Shown here in pieces: positions 56,392-64,000 of a stretch of 64,000 bases of DNA. This DNA comes from Candidatus Cardinium hertigii. Its GTDB lineage: Bacteria; Bacteroidota; Bacteroidia; Cytophagales; Amoebophilaceae. Position 1 is the stretch's first letter, and every line of letters begins with the position of its first letter. The notes below the pieces were generated by a model that saw only the letters and a program-made list of their open reading frames with translations, was not told the origin of the DNA and did not search any database. The position numbers and the translations under genes are program-made. Location of the stretch: assembly GCF_003176915.1 (NCBI RefSeq), contig NZ_CP029619.1, positions 186,001-250,000 on the forward strand, in the 5' to 3' direction.

Positions 56392-58416
56392 CTAATCTAT
56401 CCGATTCCAAGGCAGTATACGCAAAAATTTATTATACGTATTCTCATTAATAGTTATTACATATGTGCCATTCGTATCCTTATATAAGGATCTATTTGAG
56501 ACAAGCACTGGTACTGATTGTTCCGGCTGTTTTTCAGGTGTATCTGAAGAATTCTCATGCTTAAAGATAGTTTCCAACTCATCTAGACAACGGAACATCT
56601 GGTGATAGATCATTTCCTTCCCCCCTACGGTTTCTGTTATAGCAATATCTATTATGCCTTGCTGCCTCTTACCATTATTATCAGATAAAACAGCTAAGGC
56701 TGATTGTCGTCTGTTAATCTTACCAGTGCTACTAATAGTGTTACCAAGGGTAAAAAAGTAATCCGCTTTATCCGGTTGCTTTGTAATCTGTCCAACAGGA
56801 CGTACGTCATGCCGAAACTTTTCTTCTGTTACTTTTTCAGGTGAAGAATTAACTTTCTTATACTTAAGATCTGGTCCTGTTGATACATTCCGAAAATACG
56901 CTAATAAATCATCTGGATCTTGCTCCCATTTTTTTACCCTAGAATGATATTCAAATGGATCTGGAACAAGTCTATTATTAGATTTTTTATTTTGACAACG
57001 ATCCGTTATTGTTTTTGATATTAATTCACTTTCAGTATTATTTGTACTAGAACTACGTTTTTCTATTGGTTTTTTATGCCCTTGCTTATTCATTTTAGCT
57101 TTCTTCGTCTTAGACAAGTTTGCTTTTTTTTCTTTTTCAGTCTGATTTAATCCTAATGCTTTTAACAAATCCTCTATAGGTTTTGAAGCTTCTTTCTCAT
57201 TGAGGTATTCTTTGAAAGATTGTGGTTTATTTTTTGCACTTTCTTCATAAGCTTGATACAATTGATTTGCCTCATCCTCACCTTTTTGATCACGTATATT
57301 ATCACGTGTAGCTTTATTTTCTTGATTTATTTTATCCCTCTTAGAAAAAAAATCTTTTAAAGTACCTCTACTACCATTTTTTTTAAAGGCTGTATAGATT
57401 TTTGCTACATAGGATGAGGTATGATTATTAGAACAAACGCTGTCAATCAAAAATTGAAATTCTTCCATGGAAATATCTAAAGTTAGTTCTCCAGTAAAAT
57501 CCAATTTTTTATTTTCTTTTTGTCTTGTCGTCAATGAACTAATTAATAGATTTTTACTAATTGCTTTATCTTGAAATATCGCTGAAACTATCTCAGATGA
57601 AACGGTATAATATTTTATAGAAACTTGCTTCTCTGCTTCTTCACACATCTTCCCCATTATAAGTTTTATTATTTTCTTTTCAGCATCTTCATAATTACTA
57701 TACCCATATTTTTCAGCATCGAATTGATCAAGGTTATTATAAAGTTGCTGATTTATATACATTAGTATATTTTTAAAAGTCCACTGCCATAATTCTCCCA
57801 CAGTGATACCATTGGCTTTCCCTTGGTCTAGTTTTTTTTTCAAAGCATTTGCAAACTTTTTCGGGAGCCCCTTTAATGAGCAAATATCTGTAAAAAACTT
57901 CTTAAAGAAGAGAATCCCTGTAATCTGGATGTTTTCCGATTTCAAATGCCTTATATTATGGTCCAAATTTTGTATATGTATGTTATACGCATCACGCATG
58001 ACTTCGATCAAACGGTCTAAAAAGGATAATATTTTCTTAACAAGATAACTTTCTACTTCTTCTTGATATTCTTTAGGTATATCTTTGAGTATTGTATTGG
58101 GAAGCACTAGGTACTCATAATTATGTAAAGAATAAATGGTAAGGCATGGTATTTCCTTAGCTCCAGAATTCATAAATTTTCCTAATTGCGTATTAGGGTC
58201 TATATGCATGCTCGTAGATTGCGTATTAGGGTCTATATGCATGCTCGTAGATTGAGATTGATGCATATTGTTATGCAGCTGATTACAACTACTGAACATA
58301 CATCCTACCATACAATATAAAAAACCGATTACGAGTCTATAAGGAGTATATATACTAAACATAACTGCACTATTTATATTAATTAATTTTCTGATGCGCG
58401 ATAATTCGTAAATCAA
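56392..58416 (-). CDS. Large lipoprotein with a shared C-terminal domain
   Basis: 674 residues from the first ATG. A better start is the ATG at 58362, giving MFSIYTPYRLVIGFLYCMVG then CMFSSC, a type II signal peptide. Next comes an 11-residue tandem duplication (QSTSMHIDPNT twice), a long helical region, a lysine-rich linker, and the C-terminal domain shared with 44404-46164. That domain shows RVKKWEQDPDDLLAYF, TEEKFRHDVRPVG, DYFF, QGIIDIAITE, MIYHQMFR and the end LRILPWNRID. The family has at least three members in this window. Function is unknown; the surface-lipoprotein topology suggests interaction with the host or vacuole. Confidence 0.6.
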   Translation of the reverse strand: MIYELSRIRKLININSAVMFSIYTPYRLVIGFLYCMVGCMFSSCNQLHNNMHQSQSTSMHIDPNTQSTSMHIDPNTQLGKFMNSGAKEIPCLTIYSLHNYEYLVLPNTILKDIPKEYQEEVESYLVKKILSFLDRLIEVMRDAYNIHIQNLDHNIRHLKSENIQITGILFFKKFFTDICSLKGLPKKFANALKKKLDQGKANGITVGELWQWTFKNILMYINQQLYNNLDQFDAEKYGYSNYEDAEKKIIKLIMGKMCEEAEKQVSIKYYTVSSEIVSAIFQDKAISKNLLISSLTTRQKENKKLDFTGELTLDISMEEFQFLIDSVCSNNHTSSYVAKIYTAFKKNGSRGTLKDFFSKRDKINQENKATRDNIRDQKGEDEANQLYQAYEESAKNKPQSFKEYLNEKEASKPIEDLLKALGLNQTEKEKKANLSKTKKAKMNKQGHKKPIEKRSSSTNNTESELISKTITDRCQNKKSNNRLVPDPFEYHSRVKKWEQDPDDLLAYFRNVSTGPDLKYKKVNSSPEKVTEEKFRHDVRPVGQITKQPDKADYFFTLGNTISSTGKINRRQSALAVLSDNNGKRQQGIIDIAITETVGGKEMIYHQMFRCLDELETIFKHENSSDTPEKQPEQSVPVLVSNRSLYKDTNGTYVITINENTYNKFLRILPWNRID
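58185..58250. repeat. Two perfect 33-bp direct repeats
   Basis: Units at 58185-58217 and 58218-58250 are identical and duplicate 11 codons just after the lipobox of the 56392-58416 lipoprotein. Frame is preserved. Confidence 0.85.
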
Positions 58417-58586
58417 ATCATAATTATTATGATTCTGTTTATCAAATTTCCGTTATTTTACATGGAAAAACAAGAAAAACACCATGAAATTTACATCAAG
58501 CCTACTATAATAAGGAATTCTTAGGTTCTTTTTACAAAGACCTTTGACTTCCTAGTATTTTTTAAGCAACGTAAAAAGGAGACATT

Positions 58587-59078
58587 TTGATATACCAAAT
58601 ACTCAAATACATAAAGTTCCCTCCTTTATATGTGGCAATAGAAAACAACCATGTAATAAATTGTATTACCGCTTTAATTGAGAAAAAAGAGGTCAATATA
58701 AACCTGCAAGACAATAAAGAGAAAACTCCTTTACAGCTGGCTGCAGAAAATGGACGTGAAGGAGTATACATTAGATTTTTAATTAATAAAGGGGCTAATA
58801 GAAACCTGCCAGATAATAATAACCTCACTCCTTTAGATATGGCTGAAAGATATAGTAGAGATGCAAATTGCATAAACGCTTTAACGCATCATAGCGCCAA
58901 GGAAAACCAAACAAATGCAGCATATAAAGACAATGCGCATATAAAATCTTTTGTGATAGCAATGGAAAATTCAGATCAAAAAGATAGTAATGGACAGGCT
59001 TCTTTACCTATGGTAGCTAATGCGTCACAAGCTAAAACAAGAAAGGTTGAAGTAAAGGTTGAAATAAAGGTTGAATAA
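58587..59078 (+). CDS. Short ankyrin-repeat protein, N-terminally truncated copy
   Basis: 163 residues from a TTG preceded by AAAAAGGAG at good spacing. It has about three ankyrin repeats (TPLQLAAENGREGVYIRFLI, then NRNLPDNNNLTPLDMAERY). The last 50 residues are nearly identical to the end of the 1,045-residue neighbour (YKDNAHIKSFVIAMENSD, then RKVEVKVEIKVE). The lipoprotein signal and most repeats are missing, so it is probably the surviving 3' end of a tandem duplicate. It may still be translated. Confidence 0.55.
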   Translation: MIYQILKYIKFPPLYVAIENNHVINCITALIEKKEVNINLQDNKEKTPLQLAAENGREGVYIRFLINKGANRNLPDNNNLTPLDMAERYSRDANCINALTHHSAKENQTNAAYKDNAHIKSFVIAMENSDQKDSNGQASLPMVANASQAKTRKVEVKVEIKVE

Positions 59079-59427
59079 TTGCATTATTGTGAAAAAAGCT
59101 TGCTCCTTAGTAAATCAGTAGGCGTAATTAGATTAAAGTCTGGTAGTCAGCTATAAGGAATTTTTCCTAATGGGTTGCTATCGTTCTTTCCCCTATTTAG
59201 ATATCCATGCTTGTTCCGTGAAGCTATAATCAAATCCGGACGTGCTTATATTCAGCAATGTTTCTAATAATATAATGTATGATTTGTATAGCTTTTGCAT
59301 TTGTACAAGTTTAAAATACTATGTAAATTAGGTGTTAATAAACACGCAAAAAGAATTAAAAAGCATAATAATTAAGTAAATGCAAAGTATAGCACACGTA
59401 GCGTAAAATTTTAAAAAATTTATAGAG
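59079..59427. repeat. Inter-ankyrin spacer, copy 1
   Basis: No gene. About 90% identical to 62566-62927, including GCTTGCTCCTTAGTAAATCA and a coding-like scrap (FREAIIKSERAYIQQCF in the second copy). The spacer was duplicated together with the gene. It contains the leader of the following ankyrin gene. Confidence 0.75.
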
Positions 59428-62400
59428 ATGAAAATAATAAAATTTATTTATTATCCAAGCAATAAGCAAATGGTACATGTCTTTATACAAAAAGTTAGCC
59501 AGGTATTATTTTGGGGATTCAGCTTTATTTTTATCTGTAGTTGTAGCAAGCAACTACACCAGGTTCATCCAGAGCACGGTCAAACAATTTTGTTCATTTC
59601 AAATTTACATGAGGCTGTAAACCATAAAATTGTAGATTGTATTAAAAATTTCATTAAGAAAAAAGGAGCCAATGTAAACCTGCAAGACGATAAAGGACAA
59701 ACTCCTTTACATCTGGCAGCAGTAGATGGATATAAAGAAGGCATTAAACTTTTAATTGAGAACGGAGCCAATGTAAACCTGCAAGACGATAAAGGACAAA
59801 CCCCTTTACATCTGGCTGCATTCAATGGACGTGACAATTGTATTCCCGTTTTAATTGATAACGGGGCCAATGTAAACCAAGAGGACAATATCAAACAAAC
59901 TCCTTTACATCTGGCTGCAGAAAATGGACGTGACAATTGTATTCCCGTTTTAATTGATAACGGGGCCAATGTAAACCAAGAGGACAGGTATCAGCATACT
60001 CCTTTACATCTGGCTGCAGCTAAGGGAGAAGAAGCATGCATTAGGTATTTAATTAAGAAAAAGGCCGATGTAAACCCAAAAGACAATATCAAACGAACTC
60101 CTTTACATCTGGCTGCAATAAATGGATGTGACAATTGTATTCCCGTTTTAATTGATAACGGGGCTGATGTAAACCTGAAAGACGATAATGGCCTCATTCC
60201 TTTACATTTGGCTGCATTCAATGGACATGAAACATGCATTAGACTTTTAATTAATAATAAAGAGGCTGATGTAAACCTGCCAGATAATAATGGCCTCATT
60301 CCTTTACATTATGCTGTAGAAAATGGACGTGACAATTGTATTCCCGTTTTAATTGATAAAATTGATAAAGGGGCCAATGTAAACCTGCAAAATAATAAAG
60401 GACAAACTCTTTTACATCATGCTGTAGCCCGTGGAGATGAAAAATTCATTAAGCTTTTAATTGAGAAAGGGGCTAATGTAAACATACAAGACAATAACAA
60501 AAGAACTCCTTTACATTATGCTGTAGCCCGTGGAGATGAAAAATTCATTAAGCTTTTAATTGAGAACGGGGCTAATGTAAACATACAAGATAATAACCAA
60601 CAAACTCCTTTACATTATGCTGCAGCCCGTGGAAATTACAAATTCATTAAGCTTTTAATTGAGAACGGGGCTAATGTAAACCTGCAAGACAATAACAAAA
60701 AAACTCTTTTACATCATGCTGTAGCCCGTGGAGATGAAAAATTCATTAAGCTTTTAATTGAGAACGGGGCTAATGTAAACCAAGAGGACAGGTATCAGCA
60801 TACTCCTTTACATCTGGCTGCAGCTAAGGGAGAAGAAGCATGCATTAGGTATTTAATTAAGAAAAAGGCCGATGTAAACCCAAAAGACAATATCAAACGA
60901 ACTCCTTTACATCTGGCTGCAATAAATGGACATGACAATTGTATTCCCGTTTTAATTGATAACGGGGCTGATGTAAACCTGAAAGACGATAATGGCCTCA
61001 TTCCTTTACATTATGCTGCATTCAATGGACATGAAACATGCATTAGACTTTTAATTAATAATAAAGAGGCTGATGTAAACCTGCCAGATAATAATGGCCT
61101 CATTCCTTTACATTATGCTGCATTCAATGGACATGAAACATGCATTAGACTTTTAATTAATAATAAAGAGGCTGATGTAAACCTGCCAGATAATAATGGC
61201 CTCATTCCTTTACATTATGCTGTAGAAAATGGACGTGACAATTGTATTCCCGTTTTAATTGATAAAGGGGCCAATGTAAACCTGCAAAATAATAAAGGAC
61301 AAACTCTTTTACATTATGCTGCAGCCCGTGGAGATGAAAAATTCATTAAGCTTTTAATTGAGAACGGGGCTAATGTAAACATACAAGACAATAACAAAAG
61401 AACTCCTTTACATTATGCTGTAGCCCGTGGAGATGAAAAATTCATTAAGCTTTTAATTGAGAACGGGGCTAATGTAAACATACAAAATAATAATGGCCTC
61501 ACTCCTTTACATTATGCTGCAGCCCTTGGAAATGACAAATCCATTAAGCTTTTAATTGAGAACGGGGCTAATGTAACCCTGCAAGACAAAGAAGGAAAAA
61601 CTCTTTTACATCTGGCTGTAGCCCGTGGAGATGAAAAATTCATTAAGCTTTTAATTGAGAACGGGGCTAATGTAAACATACAAGACAATAACAAAAGAAC
61701 TCCTTTACATTATGCTGCAGCCCTTGGAAATTACAAATTCATTAAGCTTTTAATTGATAAAAGGGCTAATGTAACCCTGCAAGACAAAGAAGGAAAAACT
61801 CCTTTATATTATGCTGAATTAAAGGGACATAAAGCATGTAGTAGACTTTTAATTGAGAACGGGGCTAATGTAAACCTGCAAGACAAAGAAGGAAAAACTC
61901 TTTTACATCATGCTGTAGCCCGTGGAGATGAAAAATTCATTAAGCTTTTAATTGAGAACGGGGCTAATGTAAACCTGCAAGACAAAGAAGGAAAAACTCT
62001 TTTACATCATGCTGTAGCCCGTGGAGATGAAAAATTCATTAAGCTTTTAATTGAGAACGGGGCTAATGTAAACCTGCAAAATAATAAAGGACAAACTCTT
62101 TTACATTATGCTGCAGCCCGTGAAAATGACAAATTCATTAAGCTTTTAATTGAGAACGGGGCTAATGTAAACATACAAGACAATAACAAAAGAACTCCTT
62201 TACATTATGCTGCAGCCCTTGGAAATTACAAATTCATTAAGCTTTTAATTGATAAAAGGGCTAATGTAACCCTGCAAGACAAAGAAGGAAAAACTCCTTT
62301 ATATTATGCTGAATTAAAGGGACATAAAGCATGTAGTAGACTTTTAATTGAGAACGGGGCTAATAGAAACCTGCCAGATAATAATAACCTCACTCCTTTA

Positions 62401-62565
62401 GATGCAGCATATAAAGACAATGCGCATATAAAATCTTTTGTGATAGCAATGGAAAATTCAGATCAAAAAGATAGTAATGGACAGGCTTCTTTACCTATGG
62501 TAGCTAATGCGTCTCAAGCTAAAAAAAGAAAGGTTGAAGTAAAGGTTGAAATAAAGGTTGAATAA
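59428..62565 (+). CDS. Large ankyrin-repeat lipoprotein
   Basis: 1,045 residues. The N-terminus leads to the lipobox-like FIFICSC (Cys 37/39), and the internal ATG at 59470 (MVHVFIQKVSQVLFWGF) gives a more usual signal length. Some 27-28 ankyrin repeats of 33 residues follow (consensus TPLHLAAxNGxDNCIPVLID-x-GANVNLQD). Then comes a charged tail ending KRKVEVKVEIKVE. Long internal blocks are duplicated: the part beginning QEDRYQHTPLHLAAAKGEEA occurs at about 59979 and again at about 60780, and NKRTPLHYAAALGNYKFIKL at 61690 and 62180. Ankyrin proteins in such symbionts are candidate effectors binding host proteins. Confidence 0.8.
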   Translation: MKIIKFIYYPSNKQMVHVFIQKVSQVLFWGFSFIFICSCSKQLHQVHPEHGQTILFISNLHEAVNHKIVDCIKNFIKKKGANVNLQDDKGQTPLHLAAVDGYKEGIKLLIENGANVNLQDDKGQTPLHLAAFNGRDNCIPVLIDNGANVNQEDNIKQTPLHLAAENGRDNCIPVLIDNGANVNQEDRYQHTPLHLAAAKGEEACIRYLIKKKADVNPKDNIKRTPLHLAAINGCDNCIPVLIDNGADVNLKDDNGLIPLHLAAFNGHETCIRLLINNKEADVNLPDNNGLIPLHYAVENGRDNCIPVLIDKIDKGANVNLQNNKGQTLLHHAVARGDEKFIKLLIEKGANVNIQDNNKRTPLHYAVARGDEKFIKLLIENGANVNIQDNNQQTPLHYAAARGNYKFIKLLIENGANVNLQDNNKKTLLHHAVARGDEKFIKLLIENGANVNQEDRYQHTPLHLAAAKGEEACIRYLIKKKADVNPKDNIKRTPLHLAAINGHDNCIPVLIDNGADVNLKDDNGLIPLHYAAFNGHETCIRLLINNKEADVNLPDNNGLIPLHYAAFNGHETCIRLLINNKEADVNLPDNNGLIPLHYAVENGRDNCIPVLIDKGANVNLQNNKGQTLLHYAAARGDEKFIKLLIENGANVNIQDNNKRTPLHYAVARGDEKFIKLLIENGANVNIQNNNGLTPLHYAAALGNDKSIKLLIENGANVTLQDKEGKTLLHLAVARGDEKFIKLLIENGANVNIQDNNKRTPLHYAAALGNYKFIKLLIDKRANVTLQDKEGKTPLYYAELKGHKACSRLLIENGANVNLQDKEGKTLLHHAVARGDEKFIKLLIENGANVNLQDKEGKTLLHHAVARGDEKFIKLLIENGANVNLQNNKGQTLLHYAAARENDKFIKLLIENGANVNIQDNNKRTPLHYAAALGNYKFIKLLIDKRANVTLQDKEGKTPLYYAELKGHKACSRLLIENGANRNLPDNNNLTPLDAAYKDNAHIKSFVIAMENSDQKDSNGQASLPMVANASQAKKRKVEVKVEIKVE

Positions 62566-62927
62566 TTGCATTATTGTGAAAAAAGCTTGCTCCTTAGTAA
62601 ATCAGTAGGCGTAATTAGATTAAAGTCTGGTAATCAGATATAATGAACTTATTCTAGTGGGTTGCTATCGTTCTTTCCCCTATTTAGATATCCATGCTTG
62701 TTCCGTGAAGCTATAATCAAATCTGAACGTGCTTATATTCAACAATGTTTCCAATAATATAACGTATGATTTGTATAGCTTTTGCATTTGTACAAGTTTA
62801 AAATATTATGTAAATAAGATGTGAGGAATAAACACACAAAAAAAGAATTAAAAAGCATAATAATAATGCAAAGTATAGCACATGTAGCATAAAATTTTAA
62901 AAAATTTATATAAACCAGCTGTAAGAG
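62566..62927. repeat. Inter-ankyrin spacer, copy 2
   Basis: Repeat of 59079-59427 with small indels (for example an extra TAAACCAGCTGTA before the start codon). No gene. Confidence 0.75.
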
Positions 62928-64000
62928 ATGAAAAGAATAAAATTGATTTATTATCCAAGCAATAAGCAAATGGTACATGTCTTTATACAAAAAGTTAGCC
63001 AGGTATTATTTTGGGGATTCAGCTTTATTTTTATCTGTAGTTGTAGCAAGCAACTACACCAGGTTCATCCAGAGCACGGTCAAACAATTTTGTTCATTTC
63101 AAATTTACATAAGGCTGTAGACCATAGAATTGTAGATTGTATTAAAAATTTCATTAAGAAAAAAGGAGCCAATGTAAACCTGCAAGACGATAAAGGACAA
63201 ACCCCTTTACATCTGGCTGCAGTAGATGGATATAAAGAAGGCATTAAGCTTTTAATTGAGAACGGAGCCAATGTAAACCTGCAAGACGATAAAGGACAAA
63301 CCCCTTTACATCTGGCTGCATTCAATGGACGTGACAATTGTATTCCCGTTTTAATTGATAACGGGGCCAATGTAAACCAAGAGGACAGATATCAGCAAAC
63401 TCCTTTACATCTGGCTGCAATAAATGGACGTGACAATTGTATTCCCGTTTTAATTGATAAAGGGGCCAACGTAAACCAAGAGGGCAGGTATCAGCAAACT
63501 CCTTTACATCTGGCTGCAATAAATGGATATGAAACATGCATTAGACTTTTAATTAATAAAGAGGCCGATGTAAACCGGCAAGATAATAATGGCTTCACTC
63601 CTTTACATTATGCTGCAATAAATGGACGTGACAGTTGTATTCCCGTTTTAATTGATAACAGGGCTAATGTAAACCTGCCAGATAGTAAAGGAAAAACTCC
63701 TTTACATCTGGCTGCACTCAATGGATATGAAACATGCATTAGACTTTTAATTAATAAAGAGGCCGATGTAAACCGGCAAGATAATAATGGCTTCACTCCT
63801 TTACATTATGCTGCAATAAATGGACGTGACAGTTGTATTCCCGTTTTAATTGATAACAGGGCTAATGTAAACCTGCCAGATAGTAAAGGAAAAACTCCTT
63901 TACATTATGCTGCAGAATATAACAGAGAAGAATTCATGAATCTTTTAATTGATAATGGGGCCAATGTAAACCTGCAAGATAATAATGGCCTCACTCCTTT
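62928..64000 (+). CDS. Ankyrin-repeat lipoprotein, cut by the window edge
   Basis: Starts MKRIKLIYYPSNKQMVHVFI, and the first ~140 residues are nearly identical to the 59428 protein, including FIFICSCSKQLHQVHPEHG. It stays open to the edge with ten or so repeats. An exact 198-bp block (two repeats) occurs at about 63523-63720 and again at 63721-63898. It is a tandem paralog of its neighbour. The 3' end is outside the window. Confidence 0.75.
   Translation, partial: MKRIKLIYYPSNKQMVHVFIQKVSQVLFWGFSFIFICSCSKQLHQVHPEHGQTILFISNLHKAVDHRIVDCIKNFIKKKGANVNLQDDKGQTPLHLAAVDGYKEGIKLLIENGANVNLQDDKGQTPLHLAAFNGRDNCIPVLIDNGANVNQEDRYQQTPLHLAAINGRDNCIPVLIDKGANVNQEGRYQQTPLHLAAINGYETCIRLLINKEADVNRQDNNGFTPLHYAAINGRDSCIPVLIDNRANVNLPDSKGKTPLHLAALNGYETCIRLLINKEADVNRQDNNGFTPLHYAAINGRDSCIPVLIDNRANVNLPDSKGKTPLHYAAEYNREEFMNLLIDNGANVNLQDNNGLTP

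Noticed and set aside
59580..61694. Open frames antisense to the ankyrin repeats
   Set aside because: They recur with the 99-bp repeat period and mirror it; no signal, motif or start context. Shadows of the real gene.

Overview
This AT-rich window looks like the chromosome of an intracellular Bacteroidota symbiont of the Amoebophilaceae type (Candidatus Cardinium / Candidatus Amoebophilus). That placement is an inference. It rests on a few housekeeping genes (lpxB, map, dnaN, tRNA-Ala, tRNA-Ser) scattered among host-interaction genes (ankyrin, leucine-rich and F-box lipoproteins), many decayed transposase fragments, and gene scraps fused to one another. No search could be run.

Layout. 1-6.7 kb: a 5'-nucleotidase fragment, two nearly identical 1.48-kb composite IS relics in direct orientation around an intact ABC exporter, IS256- and IS982-type scraps, the 3' end of a group II intron, and a tRNA-like gene. 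6.7-25.2 kb: the dominant feature, five tandem minus-strand paralogs of about 1,157 residues. Each joins an SLC5-type Na+/solute symporter, a second membrane block, a degenerate histidine-kinase-like module and a C-terminal RelA/SpoT-type HD (alarmone hydrolase) domain. The leader of a sixth copy survives at the left edge, and HD-domain relics lie at 31.7, 33.1 and 55.8-56.4 kb. 25.2-29.2 kb: a scrap yard in which epimerase, Dcu transporter and M32 carboxypeptidase fragments are fused end to end, plus a split ABC exporter, a lipoprotein and an MFS fragment. 29.2-31.5 kb: a short operon of two SAM methyltransferases around a stand-alone alanyl-tRNA-synthetase-like protein. 32-39 kb: decayed ankyrin, pckA, F-box, AAA-ATPase/PD-(D/E)XK and radical SAM genes with lpxB between them, then an LRR lipoprotein. 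39-44 kb: two overlapping threonine-aldolase-like genes behind three 28-bp direct repeats, a Nudix hydrolase and an acyltransferase. 44.4-50.2 kb: a lipoprotein, map, tRNA-Ala, dnaN, a secreted lipase-like protein and tRNA-Ser. 50-64 kb: a glycine-zipper protein, an LRR protein with a glycine-zipper tail, a second lipoprotein sharing its C-terminal domain with the one at 44.4 kb, and a tandem ankyrin locus running off the right edge.

How it fits together. Core genes are few and appear intact. The accessory genes grow by tandem duplication and conversion (symporter-HD array, ankyrin modules, glycine-zipper micro-repeats) and decay by frameshift and recombination between repeats. The symporter-HD array is the best candidate for an undescribed system: a set of membrane solute sensors or transporters, each carrying its own predicted (p)ppGpp hydrolase. 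No alarmone synthetase domain is seen in the window.
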